Positions 26,796 to 35,846 are shown, counted from the stretch's first letter. The stretch: DNA of 64,000 nucleotides from CAYUHK01 sp964475165 (GCA_964475165.1 CAYYVN010000003.1:117936-181935); one strand, 5' to 3'. The notes: a model not told the origin generated them from the letters alone. Made by a program: numbers and translations.

Positions 26796-26798
26796 AGC

Positions 26799-28184
26799 TT
26801 ATTTACCAGCCGGGCTGGCTTTAGGGTCATTGATCTGTTTGCTCAACTTAGCCACGCTCTGCTTGAATTCCTGGTCAGCGCTCATTTTATGAGTGATCCG
26901 CCGGCAGGCATGCATCACCGTGGCATGGGTTTTACCGAAAGCGGCGCCAATTTCGGGTAAGGAAGCGGAAGTTAATGAGCGGCATAGATACATGGCCACT
27001 TGCCGCGGCAAGGCCACGCCCTGTGAGCGGTGTTTGGAGCTCATATCCGTCATGCGGATATCAAAGTAATCGGCCACATTGCGCTGAATGGCACTGATGG
27101 AGACCGGCTCTTTTTTCTCCCGTTTAATGAGGTTTTGCAGCAAGGATTCGGTCAGTTCCAAGGAAATCTCTTTTTGATAGATAGAAGCATAGCTGGTCAA
27201 ACGCAAGAGGGCCCCTTCCAGCGAGCGGATATTGGAACAAATATGCGAAGCGATAAAAGTGAGCACATGTTCATCCAGGGTGGCATTGAGCGCCTTTTGC
27301 TTGGAGCGTAAAATGGCCATCCGGGTTTCAAAATCCGGCGATAAGAGTTCCGTGACCAAGCCCCACTCAAAACGCGTCACCAGGCGTTTCTCCAGGCCGG
27401 CGATTTCGCTGGCCGGCCGATCGCTGGTCATGACGATCTGTTTGTGAGCGTCGTTCAAGACATTGAAGGTGTGGAAGAACTCCTCCTGCAGGGCGCTGGT
27501 TTTGGCCAGGAAATGGATGTCATCGATTAAAAGCAGATCGGTGTGGCGGTATTTATCCCGGAATTGTTTGACGCGCCTGTTTTGGAGTGAATCAATATAT
27601 TCATTCATCAGCGCTTCACAGGTAAGATAATGCACGCGCGCCTTGGATTTGGTGAAGACATGGTGCCCGATAGCCTGCATCAAGTGGGTTTTCCCCAGAC
27701 CGGCATCGCCATAAATAAAGAGCGGATTATAGGCTTTGCCCGGCGCCTGGGCCACGGCGAGCGAGGAAGCATGCGCGAAGCTGTTGGAGGGCCCCACCAC
27801 AAAGGTGCCAAAGATATATTTTTGATTCAGCGCCAGGGATGCCTTGGCGCTCGCCGGGCCCTCTTTCTTGAGGGGGGCCGCTCGGCGCCGGGACGGTGTG
27901 GCCGGTGAGCTGACGGGCGTCTCCAGGGCCAGGGAGGGCAGCACCTCAAACTGCACCTGCAAGTCGCAGCCGGAGATGCGGCAGACCGCTTCCTGGATCA
28001 GAGGCAAGTAGTTTTCCTCCAACCAGATCTGATAGAAATCACAACTAACCGATAAAATCAGTTTATGGGCGTCCAGGCATTTAGGGGCAATGATGGCGAT
28101 CCAGCGCGCGTAAATATCGGGGTGTAACTGAGCCTGTAATTGTTGGCATGTCTGGCGCCAGAGCGCATCCACGTTTGTTGTCAA
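26799..28184 (-). CDS. dnaA: Chromosomal replication initiator DnaA
   Basis: The 461-residue AAA+ initiator has domain I at the N-terminus (LWRQTCQQLQAQLHPDIY), a short Ala/Pro-rich linker, and the ATPase with Walker A GDAGLGKTH and Walker B LLIDDIHFL. The C-terminal DNA-binding domain has the signature GKTHATVMHACRRI. The start is TTG, placed after AAGGAG in the leader; no ATG is better supported. The promoter at 28245-28273 lies about 60 bp upstream. It should bind the DnaA boxes in the spacer before dnaN. Confidence 0.95.
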   Translation of the reverse strand: MTTNVDALWRQTCQQLQAQLHPDIYARWIAIIAPKCLDAHKLILSVSCDFYQIWLEENYLPLIQEAVCRISGCDLQVQFEVLPSLALETPVSSPATPSRRRAAPLKKEGPASAKASLALNQKYIFGTFVVGPSNSFAHASSLAVAQAPGKAYNPLFIYGDAGLGKTHLMQAIGHHVFTKSKARVHYLTCEALMNEYIDSLQNRRVKQFRDKYRHTDLLLIDDIHFLAKTSALQEEFFHTFNVLNDAHKQIVMTSDRPASEIAGLEKRLVTRFEWGLVTELLSPDFETRMAILRSKQKALNATLDEHVLTFIASHICSNIRSLEGALLRLTSYASIYQKEISLELTESLLQNLIKREKKEPVSISAIQRNVADYFDIRMTDMSSKHRSQGVALPRQVAMYLCRSLTSASLPEIGAAFGKTHATVMHACRRITHKMSADQEFKQSVAKLSKQINDPKASPAGK

Positions 28185-28244
28185 AGCAATCTCCTTGATT
28201 GTTTGCGCAGCCGTTAGAGGGCCGGGAAAAACGAGCGCAAACCA

Positions 28245-28273
28245 ACCATAAAAAATGAATATTCAATTGTCAA
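28245..28273 (-). promoter_or_regulatory. dnaA promoter
   Basis: On the minus strand TTGACA (28273-28268) and TATGGT (28250-28245) are separated by exactly 17 bp of AT-rich DNA. Initiation near 28238 gives a ~54-nt leader to the dnaA TTG. Confidence 0.72.
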
Positions 28274-28282
28274 ATATAAACC

Positions 28283-28320
28283 AATCCTCCCGCGTGCCGC
28301 AGGCCACCCCCAGGAGGATT
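28283..28320 (-). terminator. Inverted repeat, possible terminator between DUF362 gene and dnaA
   Basis: AATCCTCC (28283-28290) and GGAGGATT (28313-28320) are perfect 8-bp inverted arms around a 22-bp loop. On the minus strand the second arm is followed by GGTTTATATTT. It may end transcription of the upstream ferredoxin gene just before the dnaA promoter. A protein site is the alternative. Confidence 0.38.
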
Positions 28321-28525
28321 ATTCTCCAGCCCGAGCCGCGCCGGCAAATTTTTACTAACAGGGCCCGCTGAGCCTAACTGCACATCCTTTAGTCACTTGT
28401 GCGCAGCTTGGCATAGCGCCCGCCCGGATATGAACAGCTTATTAACAGCTGCGCCCGGTGTCCGTCGCGCCTTCATGGAAGGCAGCATAAAGGCCCCAGT
28501 GGCTGATGGCAAGTAAAAAATAAAA

Positions 28526-29707
28526 TTACCTTGGTCGGCCCAGCTGGCGCTTGCCCCAGCCATAGGCGCGCATGATGCCGGAGAGCACACGCTCGCGTGT
28601 GGCCAGCAAGGGGCTTTGTTGCATGTTGATCGCTTGCGCCGGGCAAACCTCATGGCAGCAGCAGCATTGAATGCAGCGGGAATAGTTCAGCTCCGGGCGC
28701 GCGCCCTGAGCCATGCTTAAGGCTTCCACGGGGCAGGCCTGCACACACAGGCCGCAGGCTCGGCAGCGATCGGTAATGACGGGGCGCGTCCAGAGATAAC
28801 GCCAGGCCCAGCGATGGAGCCAATCGGGAATGGGTTTGCCGGAGAGCGCGCGGGGCAGGCGCAGGGGGCGCAACTCCAATTGCGCGGGCGGGTCGCCGCT
28901 GAGCTCCAGGGCTTGCCAATCTGTTTGCCCCGTACCGGCCTCCTGCAGGAAGCGCAAATAGGGCACGCGCTGCGGGTTGATGCCCAGCAACTGGCAGAGC
29001 GCCGTATCGAGCGCCACGCCATCAGCGGAAGCGGCCAATAGACCACAGGCCAGCGGCTCGCCCGCCGAAGGGCCATGGCCTTCCATGGCCACGATGGCAT
29101 CGCTGACCGTTAAAGCCGGCCGCACGATGGCATAGAGCTCGGCCAGTAAGCGGCTGAACGATATGGCATCCGGGAAGTGTTTATGCAGCATCGTTTTTTG
29201 ATAGCCGGGCAAAGTGCCGTAGAGGTTCTTAACGGCATTGGTCAGGACGGTGAGCATATGGGTCTTAAGTTTAGGGACATTGATCAGCACATCCGCTTCC
29301 AGTATTGGCTTGGCGATGGCCAGGCTCTGACCCTGGAACTCGAAGCGCCGCGCGCCCGCTTTTTCCAGATTGAGCAGCGGGACCCTTTCGGCGGCGCACA
29401 TGGCGCCAAAACCGGTGGTGGCCCAGACGCGTTCAATTTTGATGGCGCTGGCGGCGCTATCGGCTACGACTGGCTGTCCGCCGGCTTGTCTGACCAGGCC
29501 AATCAACTCCCGCACCACGGCCGGGTGGGTTGTCACCGCCGCTGAGGGGAGATGATCCGAGAGCAAATTGGGTTTGAGCAGGACTGTTTGACCACTCTGC
29601 ACAAAGCGGCCCATGCCGCCCAGGGCGCCCAGCAGCTTTTCCATGGCGGCGCGCACTTGCGCCTCATCATATGTGCGGCATTGAGCCAACGCAACCGGCG
29701 TTGCCAT
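28526..29707 (-). CDS. DUF362 protein with two 4Fe-4S clusters
   Basis: A 393-residue protein with an N-terminal DUF362 domain (VLLKPNLLSDHLP, VINVPKLKTHMLT, AVKNLYGTLPG) and a C-terminal ferredoxin domain. CRACGLCVQACP and CIQCCCCHEVCP give two CxxCxxCxxxC cluster sites. DUF362 proteins are thought to be redox or metal-linked enzymes, but the reaction is unknown. ATG at 29707 follows GGAGGAAG; an in-frame TTG four codons before was rejected. It is divergent from the M24 peptidase. Confidence 0.88.
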   Translation of the reverse strand: MATPVALAQCRTYDEAQVRAAMEKLLGALGGMGRFVQSGQTVLLKPNLLSDHLPSAAVTTHPAVVRELIGLVRQAGGQPVVADSAASAIKIERVWATTGFGAMCAAERVPLLNLEKAGARRFEFQGQSLAIAKPILEADVLINVPKLKTHMLTVLTNAVKNLYGTLPGYQKTMLHKHFPDAISFSRLLAELYAIVRPALTVSDAIVAMEGHGPSAGEPLACGLLAASADGVALDTALCQLLGINPQRVPYLRFLQEAGTGQTDWQALELSGDPPAQLELRPLRLPRALSGKPIPDWLHRWAWRYLWTRPVITDRCRACGLCVQACPVEALSMAQGARPELNYSRCIQCCCCHEVCPAQAINMQQSPLLATRERVLSGIMRAYGWGKRQLGRPR

Positions 29708-29941
29708 GTCTTCCTCCAACTGAACTGCTTTTTTGTGTCAGCGCGCCGTGCGGGCGCCGCGGGCCTCATATCCGCGCCACATTATAGGCGCCTGGGCGCC
29801 CGACGCAATGCCTTTGGCTTGCCGGGCCGCTGGCGATCCATCCTGATGGCAGAGCATTTTGGGCTTTATTTTAGGCGGCCAACAGCTATGCTGGCCTGTA
29901 AGCCTCGCCAGCCGAGGGGCTTAACCGAGGAATTTGAAGCT

Positions 29942-31063
29942 ATGGCCAGATCATCCACCGCAATACTCATGGTGGGCGCGCCGCAGCAACTGCCCGATAT
30001 CCGCTATGCCACAGGGTTTGCCGCGCCGGATCCCGTGATATATCTGCAAACCAGCCGTCAGAAGATCCTGGTGGTGCCTTTATTGGAGCTGGAGCGCGCT
30101 CGGCGTGAGGCGGTCAAGGTCAGTGTCTGGGCAGCCGAAACCCTGCCCATCCGCCGCTCACTGAAACGTAGCCTGGCCGGCTTGGCCTTGGGTCTCTTGC
30201 GTCAGCAGCAGATTCGTGTTGTGCGCGTGCCGCCGGATTTTCCCCTGGCCATTGCCCAACGCCTGCAGCGGGCTGGTATTCGCTTACAGGTGGCCACCCC
30301 GCCGCTGTTTCCGCAGCGCCAGGTGAAGTCCGCTCGGGAACTATTGCGCATCGCTGAATGCCAACGGGCCGCCGGCCGCGCTATGCTGGCCGCCATGCAA
30401 TACCTGGCCCTGGCCCAACCTGATAGCCGCCAGGTCTTGCGTCTTGGGCGGCGTATCCTGACCGCCGAACTGGTCCGCGCGCGCATTAATCGGGTTTTAC
30501 TGGATCAGGATTGTCTGGGCCAGGGCACCATTGTGGCTGGCGGCCAGCAGGCGGCTGATCCACATGCCAGAGGTCACGGTCCCCTGCGCGCCGGGGAGAG
30601 CATCGTGATCGATATCTTTCCCCAGCACCTGGAGCATGGTTACTGGGGCGATTTGACGCGCACGGTGGTCCGCGGGCGGCCGACCCCCGCGCTGCGGAGA
30701 ATATATCGCGCCGTCAAGGCCGCCCATGCGGCGGCGCTGGCCAGGGTGCGCGCGGGAGTATCGGCGGCGCTGGTGCATCAAACGGCCGCCCGCACCCTGC
30801 TCGAGCATGGCTTTCAGAACAGCTTCCTCGATGGTCAGCCGCAGGGCTTCATCCACAGCACTGGCCATGGCGTGGGCTTGGCCATTCATGAAGAGCCCAA
30901 CCTGGGCTCGCGCCCGACGCCACTGCAAGCGGGCCATGTGATTACGGTGGAGCCCGGACTCTATTATCGGGAGCTGGGCAGCGTGCGCGTTGAAGATTTG
31001 ATTGTGGTGACCGCCGCCGGCTGGCGTCCGCTGGCCCCTTGCCGTTATTTTTTCCAGATCTGA
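29942..31063 (+). CDS. M24-family metallopeptidase (Xaa-Pro aminopeptidase-like)
   Basis: A 373-residue pita-bread peptidase. The dinuclear metal ligands can be followed: Asp in IVIDIFPQ, Asp in YWGDLTRTV, His in HSTGHGVGLAIHE, Glu in ITVEPGLYY and Glu in VRVEDLIVV. The N-terminal creatinase-like domain begins ARSSTAILMVGAP. It probably removes N-terminal residues next to proline. The ATG at 29942 is preceded by GAGGAA; longer open frame upstream lacks homology. Confidence 0.87.
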   Translation: MARSSTAILMVGAPQQLPDIRYATGFAAPDPVIYLQTSRQKILVVPLLELERARREAVKVSVWAAETLPIRRSLKRSLAGLALGLLRQQQIRVVRVPPDFPLAIAQRLQRAGIRLQVATPPLFPQRQVKSARELLRIAECQRAAGRAMLAAMQYLALAQPDSRQVLRLGRRILTAELVRARINRVLLDQDCLGQGTIVAGGQQAADPHARGHGPLRAGESIVIDIFPQHLEHGYWGDLTRTVVRGRPTPALRRIYRAVKAAHAAALARVRAGVSAALVHQTAARTLLEHGFQNSFLDGQPQGFIHSTGHGVGLAIHEEPNLGSRPTPLQAGHVITVEPGLYYRELGSVRVEDLIVVTAAGWRPLAPCRYFFQI

Positions 31064-31087
31064 TCAGTTGGGGCGTCAGCCTCAAAA

Positions 31088-31104
31088 GAGCCATTGAATG
31101 GCTC
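31088..31104. terminator. Perfect short palindrome, possible minus-strand terminator
   Basis: GAGCCATTGAATGGCTC has perfect 8-bp arms around one base. On the minus strand it is followed by TTTT, on the plus strand preceded by AAAA. It lies between the M24 gene and kdsD. There is no minus-strand gene to terminate here, so a regulator site is also possible. Confidence 0.3.
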
Positions 31105-31166
31105 GGCCCTTCCGGCTATGATGCCGACTGGTGATCAAGGGTAATGGCTGACTCGAGGCTCTCAGA

Positions 31167-32138
31167 ATGAAAACACTGCAACGCGCCAAAGCGATTCTGG
31201 ATGTGGAGATTAACGAGCTGCGCAAGGTGCGCCGCCGTCTGGACAGCGGCTTCTGCCGGGCCCTGGCCCTCATGCAGGAGAGCCTCAAGCGCGGCGGCAA
31301 GATTGTCGTCAGCGGGGTGGGCAAGAATTATCATATTGGCCAGAAAATCTCGGCCACCCTGGCGAGCACCGGCTCGCCCAGCGTGGTCTTGCATCCTTCC
31401 CAGGCGCTGCATGGCGATGTGGGTATTTTCTGCCGCAACGATATCCTCCTGGCCCTCAGCCATAGCGGCGAATCAGCCGAGCTGATCGCCTTGCTGCCCT
31501 TGATCAAGGGGCAAGAAGGGCGCATTGTGGCCATGACCGGCGGCGGCACCAATGCCCTGGCCGAACATAGCGATGCCTTGATTGTGGTGGCGGTCAGTCG
31601 CGAGGCCTGCCCCTTCAATATGGCGCCTACGGCCAGCACCACGGCTATGCTGGCTGTGGGTGATGCCCTGGCCCTGGTGCTGGCGGAAGCGCGCGGCTTC
31701 CGTAAGGAAGATTTTGCCAAACTGCATCCGGGCGGCACCATCGGCCGGACCCTGATCCTGCGCGTGGCCGATATCATGCGCCAAGGCCAACAGCTGGCCC
31801 GCGTCCCCCTCAAGGCCAAGGTTAAGCAAGCGATCATTGCCATGACCGCCGCCCGCGCCGGTTCGGTGGGCGTGGTGGATGCGCAGAACCGCGTGGTCGG
31901 GATCCTGACCGATGGCGATGTGCGGCGCCTGATCGTGCAGCGCGCGCCGGTGCTCGAGCGACCGATCCGCAGCGTGATGACCCCCACCCCCATCACCATC
32001 CGCGCCGATGCGCTGGCCGTGGAGGCCCTCAAGCTGTTCGAGGATCATCGCATCGATGACCTGCTGGTCGTCGATGCCCGCCGTCGCCTGGTCGGTATGG
32101 TGGATATTCAGGACCTGCCCAAATTCAAGATCCTCTAA
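31167..32138 (+). CDS. kdsD: Arabinose-5-phosphate isomerase (KpsF/GutQ family)
   Basis: The 323-residue enzyme converts ribulose-5-phosphate to arabinose-5-phosphate, the first step to Kdo of LPS. An N-terminal SIS domain shows VVSGVGKNYHIGQKI and ALSHSGESAEL, then the conserved FAKLHPGGTIGR. Two CBS domains follow from about residue 205 to the end (GVVDAQNRVVGILTDGDVRR; VVDARRRLVGMVDIQD). With waaA also in the window it supports an LPS-bearing cell. It lies 11 bp upstream of nifU. Confidence 0.92.
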   Translation: MKTLQRAKAILDVEINELRKVRRRLDSGFCRALALMQESLKRGGKIVVSGVGKNYHIGQKISATLASTGSPSVVLHPSQALHGDVGIFCRNDILLALSHSGESAELIALLPLIKGQEGRIVAMTGGGTNALAEHSDALIVVAVSREACPFNMAPTASTTAMLAVGDALALVLAEARGFRKEDFAKLHPGGTIGRTLILRVADIMRQGQQLARVPLKAKVKQAIIAMTAARAGSVGVVDAQNRVVGILTDGDVRRLIVQRAPVLERPIRSVMTPTPITIRADALAVEALKLFEDHRIDDLLVVDARRRLVGMVDIQDLPKFKIL

Positions 32139-32149
32139 AGGAGAAGGTC

Positions 32150-32983
32150 ATGTGGGACTATACGGATAAGGTGTTGGATCATTTCCGGAACCCGCGCAAT
32201 GTCGGTGTGATTGAAAATCCGGATGGCGTCGGGACGGTCGGCTCCATGGCCTGCGGCGATGCCTTAACCCTCATGTTCAAGCTGGACGACCAGCAGCGGA
32301 TTGCCGATGCCAAATTCCAGACCTTTGGCTGTGCCAGCGCCATCGCTTCCTCGTCGGCCTTAACGGAAATCATCAAGGGCATGACCCTGGCCGAGGCCGC
32401 CCGCGTTACCAATCAGGATATTGTCGATTATTTGGGCGGGTTGCCCGATCAAAAAATGCATTGTTCCGTCATGGGCCGAGAAGCTTTGGAGCAGGCCCTG
32501 GAAAACTATCGGACCGGTCAGACCGCCCGCAAAACGCTGGCGGGGCAGATCGTCTGCCGTTGTTTTGGAGTGACAGCCGAAGAGATCGAACGCGTGGTGC
32601 GCGAGAACCATCTCACCACCGTGGAACAGGTGACCAATTACAGCAAGGCCGGCGGGGGTTGCGGGCTCTGCCACGGGGAGATTGCGGCGATCATTGCGCG
32701 CGTGCGGAACGCGCAGGCGGCGGCGCAGCCGACAGCGCGCCTGACCACCGTGCAGAAAATCAAGCTCATCGAAGATACCATGGAAAAAGAAATTCGCCCG
32801 GCTTTGCGCAGGGATGGCGGGGATATCGAGCTGATCGATGTGCTCGATACGCGCGTCTTAGTGGCCTTCCGTGGCATGTGCGCTAATTGTCAGGTAGCGC
32901 GTTTCACGCTGAAAGATGTGGTGGAAGCCAAGCTGCGGGAATTCGTGGCGCCCGACTTGGTGGTGGAGGAGGTTTCCGCATGA
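32150..32983 (+). CDS. nifU: NifU-type Fe-S scaffold, three domains
   Basis: The 277-residue scaffold assembles Fe-S clusters. The IscU-like N-domain has its three cysteines in GSMACGDA, FGCASAIASSSAL and MHCSVMG. The middle BFD-like [2Fe-2S] domain has VCRCFG and GGGCGLCHG. The C-terminal NifU domain has the CxxC in GMCANCQV. This is the complete nitrogen-fixer type architecture, yet also common for general Fe-S assembly in anaerobes. AAAGGAGAAGG precedes the ATG. It overlaps nifS in an ATGA. Confidence 0.95.
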   Translation: MWDYTDKVLDHFRNPRNVGVIENPDGVGTVGSMACGDALTLMFKLDDQQRIADAKFQTFGCASAIASSSALTEIIKGMTLAEAARVTNQDIVDYLGGLPDQKMHCSVMGREALEQALENYRTGQTARKTLAGQIVCRCFGVTAEEIERVVRENHLTTVEQVTNYSKAGGGCGLCHGEIAAIIARVRNAQAAAQPTARLTTVQKIKLIEDTMEKEIRPALRRDGGDIELIDVLDTRVLVAFRGMCANCQVARFTLKDVVEAKLREFVAPDLVVEEVSA

Positions 32984-34158
32984 AACAGGTGTATCTGGAT
33001 AATAACGCCACCACCCGCATGGCGCCGGAAGTGCTCGAGGCCATGCAGCCATTTTTCACTGAGCTATGGGGCAACCCTTCCAGCATGCATGTGTTTGGCG
33101 GGCAGGTCCGCAAACATATCGAGCGAGCGCGCGCTCAGGTAGCGGCTCTGATCGGTGCGGATCCGTCTGAAATCGTTTTCACCAGTGGCGGTACGGAAAG
33201 CGATAATATGGCCATTCGCGGCGCGGCGGAGGCCGCTGGCCCAGCGGCCCAGCTGCTGACGACGCGGGTGGAACATCCCGCCGTGCTGGAACCCTGCCGC
33301 CTGCTCAAGGAGCGCGGCTGGTCCCTGGTGGAAATGGCTGTGGATAATCTGGGCCGCTTACAGCTGGCTGACCTGCAAGAGGCCTTGAGCCTGGGTCGCA
33401 CCGTCGCCAGCATCATGTGGGCTAATAATGAAACGGGCGTGGTTTTTCCCATGGCCCGCATCGCCGAGCTGGTCAAGGCCGCCGGCGGGATCTTACATAC
33501 CGATGCCGTGCAAGCGGTGGGTAAAGCACCCATTGATGTGCGGCAGGTACCAGTGGATTTACTGACCCTTTCCGGCCATAAACTGCACGCGCCCAAAGGC
33601 GTGGGCGCTCTCTATATTCGCCGCGGGACCCGCCTGCCCCCCCTGCTGCTCGGCGGCCATCAGGAAGCGGGGCGGCGCGCTGGCACGGAGAATGTGCCCT
33701 ACATCGTCGCTTTGGGCCTGGCCTGTGAGCTGGCCAGACAACAGCTTGAGGATGGCATGCGGCAGATGGCCCAATTACGGGATCAGTTGCAGGCTGGTAT
33801 TCTGCAAGCCTGCCCGGATGTAAGCATCAACGGCGATTTGGAACAGCGTTTGCCCAATACCTTGAATATCAGCTTTCAGTATATCGAGGGCGAATCCATC
33901 TTATACCATCTGAGCGATTACGGTATTGCGGCCGCTTCCGGCTCAGCCTGCAGCTCGGGCGCCCTGGAACCATCGCATGTCATTCGCGCTATGGGAGTGC
34001 CCTTTATGGCCGTGCATGGATCGATCCGCTTCAGTCTCAGCCGCTATACGACGGCCGCGGAGATCGCTTATGTCCTTGAGCATCTGCCGCCCATCATTGC
34101 CCGGCTCAGGGCTATTTCGCCCTTTTCCGCCAGCAACGCAGCCGTGCCCGAGCCCTAA
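32980..34158 (+). CDS. nifS: Cysteine desulfurase NifS
   Basis: The 392-residue PLP enzyme supplies sulfur to NifU. It begins MKQVYLDNNATTRMAPEV right after GGAGGAGG. The PLP lysine is in TLSGHKLHAPKG, and the mobile-loop cysteine lies in ASGSACSSGALEPSHV. ANNETGVVFPM and GGHQEAGRRAGTENV are standard. The start overlaps the nifU stop (ATGA), so the pair is one unit. The stop shares a CTAA with the converging rpiB-glyA fusion. Confidence 0.95.
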   Translation: MKQVYLDNNATTRMAPEVLEAMQPFFTELWGNPSSMHVFGGQVRKHIERARAQVAALIGADPSEIVFTSGGTESDNMAIRGAAEAAGPAAQLLTTRVEHPAVLEPCRLLKERGWSLVEMAVDNLGRLQLADLQEALSLGRTVASIMWANNETGVVFPMARIAELVKAAGGILHTDAVQAVGKAPIDVRQVPVDLLTLSGHKLHAPKGVGALYIRRGTRLPPLLLGGHQEAGRRAGTENVPYIVALGLACELARQQLEDGMRQMAQLRDQLQAGILQACPDVSINGDLEQRLPNTLNISFQYIEGESILYHLSDYGIAAASGSACSSGALEPSHVIRAMGVPFMAVHGSIRFSLSRYTTAAEIAYVLEHLPPIIARLRAISPFSASNAAVPEP

Positions 34159-35837
34159 ATCAGCGGAAAGCGGGCGGTGCAGGCCAAGACGCGCTGCCGA
34201 ATATCAGCCAAGCGCTCGGGATCACGCCAATGCGAGATCGCCTCGAAAATCCAGGTGGCAATCTGCTTCATTTCCGGCTCCTGCATGCCGCGACTGGTGA
34301 TCGCCGGCGTGCCCAAACGCAGGCCGGAAGTTGTCAGGGGGCTTTGGGTATCAAAGGGGATCATGTTTTTGTTGACGGTAATGCCGGCTTGATCCAGCGC
34401 GCTGGCGGCATCGCGACCGGTTAAACTCAAGCCGGAAACATCCACCAATACCATGTGGTTATCCGTGCCGCCTGAGACCAAGCGCAATCCCTGCGCTTTC
34501 AAGGCTTCGGCCAGGGCTTGGGCGTTGCGGACGATCTGTTCTTGATATTGTTTGAAGTCGGCTTGCAAGGCCAGATGCAGGCAGACGGCCTTGGCCGCGA
34601 TCACATGCATCAAGGGGCCACCCTGCAATCCAGGAAAGATTTGGCGGTCAATATCTTGGGCGAATTCCTGGCGACATAGAATGATGCCGCCGCGCGGGCC
34701 CCGGAGCGTTTTATGCGTGGTGGTCGTCACGAAATCCGCATAGGGTACCGGGCTCGGATGGCAGCCCCCAGCGACCAAGCCGGCAATATGCGCCATATCC
34801 ACCAAAAGCAATGCGCCGACGCTATCGGCAATTTTACGGAAGCGCTTAAAATCGATGATGCGCGGATAAGCGCTGGCCCCCGCCACAATCAACTTGGGCC
34901 GCTGGCGCCGCGCCAGGGCGGCCACGGCCTCATAATCGATCTGTTCGGTGGAGCGTTTCACGCCATAATGGGTCACCTTATAGAGGCGGCCCGAGAAATT
35001 AACTTTCAGGCCATGCGTCAGATGGCCGCCGTGAGCCGGTTCCATAGCCAGCATGCTATCGCCCGGCTGCAGGACGGCCATATAGACGGCCATATTGGCG
35101 GAACTGCCGCAATGGGGCTGGACATTGGCATGGTCAGCGCCGAAGAGCTGCTGCGCCCTTTCAATGGCCAGGGCTTCCGCTTCATCCACATGTTGGCAGC
35201 CATCATACCAGCGCTTACCGGGATAGCCTTCAGCATACTTGTTGGTGAGCACGGATCCGGTGGCTTCGCGGATCGCCCGGCTGACGTAGTTTTCGGATGC
35301 GATCAATTCGAGGTTTTCGCTTTGGCGCCGGTTTTCCTTGCGCAGGACCGCATACAGCTCGGGATCCACATCATATACATCCAATGGATCCACCGTGTTG
35401 CAGGTGTAGCGTTGGATTTTTTTCACGCGGCGGCTATGCCGTTCGCTGCGGTCGAACTCCCCTTTCAGCCATTCCCCGGCAATGGCCATGGCTTCCTCAA
35501 TACTGACCAATTCGCCGCCCAGCACCAATACATTGGCGTTGTTGTGGGCCCGGGCCATTTTGGCCATGCGGGGCGTCAAGCAGAGCGCCGCGCGCACCCG
35601 CGGGAACTTGTTGGCGACGATGCTCATGCCGATGCCGGTGGTGCAAATCAGCAAGCCTTGATCGACCTGGCCCTCGGACACCTTGCCGGCTACGGCCGCC
35701 GCGTATTCGGGATAATCGACGGATTTTTTGGCGAAACAGCCCACATCGATCACCTGCATGTCGCGCGCCTCAAAGAAGCCTTTCAAGGCCTCCTTCATTT
35801 CAAATCCGCCATGATCCGAGCCAATTGCAATTTTCAT
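34155..35837 (-). CDS. Fused ribose-5-phosphate isomerase B / serine hydroxymethyltransferase
   Basis: One 560-residue open frame carries two whole enzymes. Residues ~1-145 are RpiB: MKIAIGSDHGGFEMKEAL, the CTTGIGMSIVANK loop with the catalytic Cys, and ARAHNNANVL. Residues ~155-560 are SHMT (GlyA): NLELIASENYVS, TNKYAEGYPGKRWYDGC, PHCGSSANMAVYM and the PLP lysine in TTTTHKTLRGPRGG. The ~20-residue linker lacks a Met and has no ribosome site, so separate translation is unlikely. RpiB interconverts ribulose- and ribose-5-phosphate; SHMT makes glycine and methylene-THF. The gene is last in an operon with purD and purE. Confidence 0.94.
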   Translation of the reverse strand: MKIAIGSDHGGFEMKEALKGFFEARDMQVIDVGCFAKKSVDYPEYAAAVAGKVSEGQVDQGLLICTTGIGMSIVANKFPRVRAALCLTPRMAKMARAHNNANVLVLGGELVSIEEAMAIAGEWLKGEFDRSERHSRRVKKIQRYTCNTVDPLDVYDVDPELYAVLRKENRRQSENLELIASENYVSRAIREATGSVLTNKYAEGYPGKRWYDGCQHVDEAEALAIERAQQLFGADHANVQPHCGSSANMAVYMAVLQPGDSMLAMEPAHGGHLTHGLKVNFSGRLYKVTHYGVKRSTEQIDYEAVAALARRQRPKLIVAGASAYPRIIDFKRFRKIADSVGALLLVDMAHIAGLVAGGCHPSPVPYADFVTTTTHKTLRGPRGGIILCRQEFAQDIDRQIFPGLQGGPLMHVIAAKAVCLHLALQADFKQYQEQIVRNAQALAEALKAQGLRLVSGGTDNHMVLVDVSGLSLTGRDAASALDQAGITVNKNMIPFDTQSPLTTSGLRLGTPAITSRGMQEPEMKQIATWIFEAISHWRDPERLADIRQRVLACTARFPLI

Positions 35838-35846
35838 GATCCACCG

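Larger units (their letters stand above)
26568..26798. other. Probable chromosomal origin (oriC) between dnaA and dnaN
   Basis: This 231-bp spacer has the parts of a Bacillus-type origin in order. A perfect DnaA box lies at 26787-26795. One-mismatch boxes, read on the minus strand, lie at 26718-26726 (TTATGAACA) and 26695-26703 (TTATCAACA), and weaker ones at 26765-26773 and 26776-26784. Then come a GC-rich block at 26652-26663, TAGTAG at 26616-26621 resembling DnaA-trios with correct polarity, and an AT-rich unwinding tract at 26586-26612 next to dnaN. Confidence 0.72.
28185..28525. other. 341-bp spacer upstream of dnaA
   Basis: No gene was found here. It holds the dnaA ribosome site, the dnaA promoter (28245-28273), an inverted repeat (28283-28320), and near 28433-28450 two copies of AACAGCT around TTATTAACA (28439-28447), a DnaA box with one mismatch. 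That box could serve dnaA autoregulation. The rest looks featureless. Confidence 0.6.

Noticed and set aside
32150..34158. Nitrogen fixation locus
   Set aside because: nifU-nifS alone also serve general Fe-S assembly; no nitrogenase or other nif genes are in the window.
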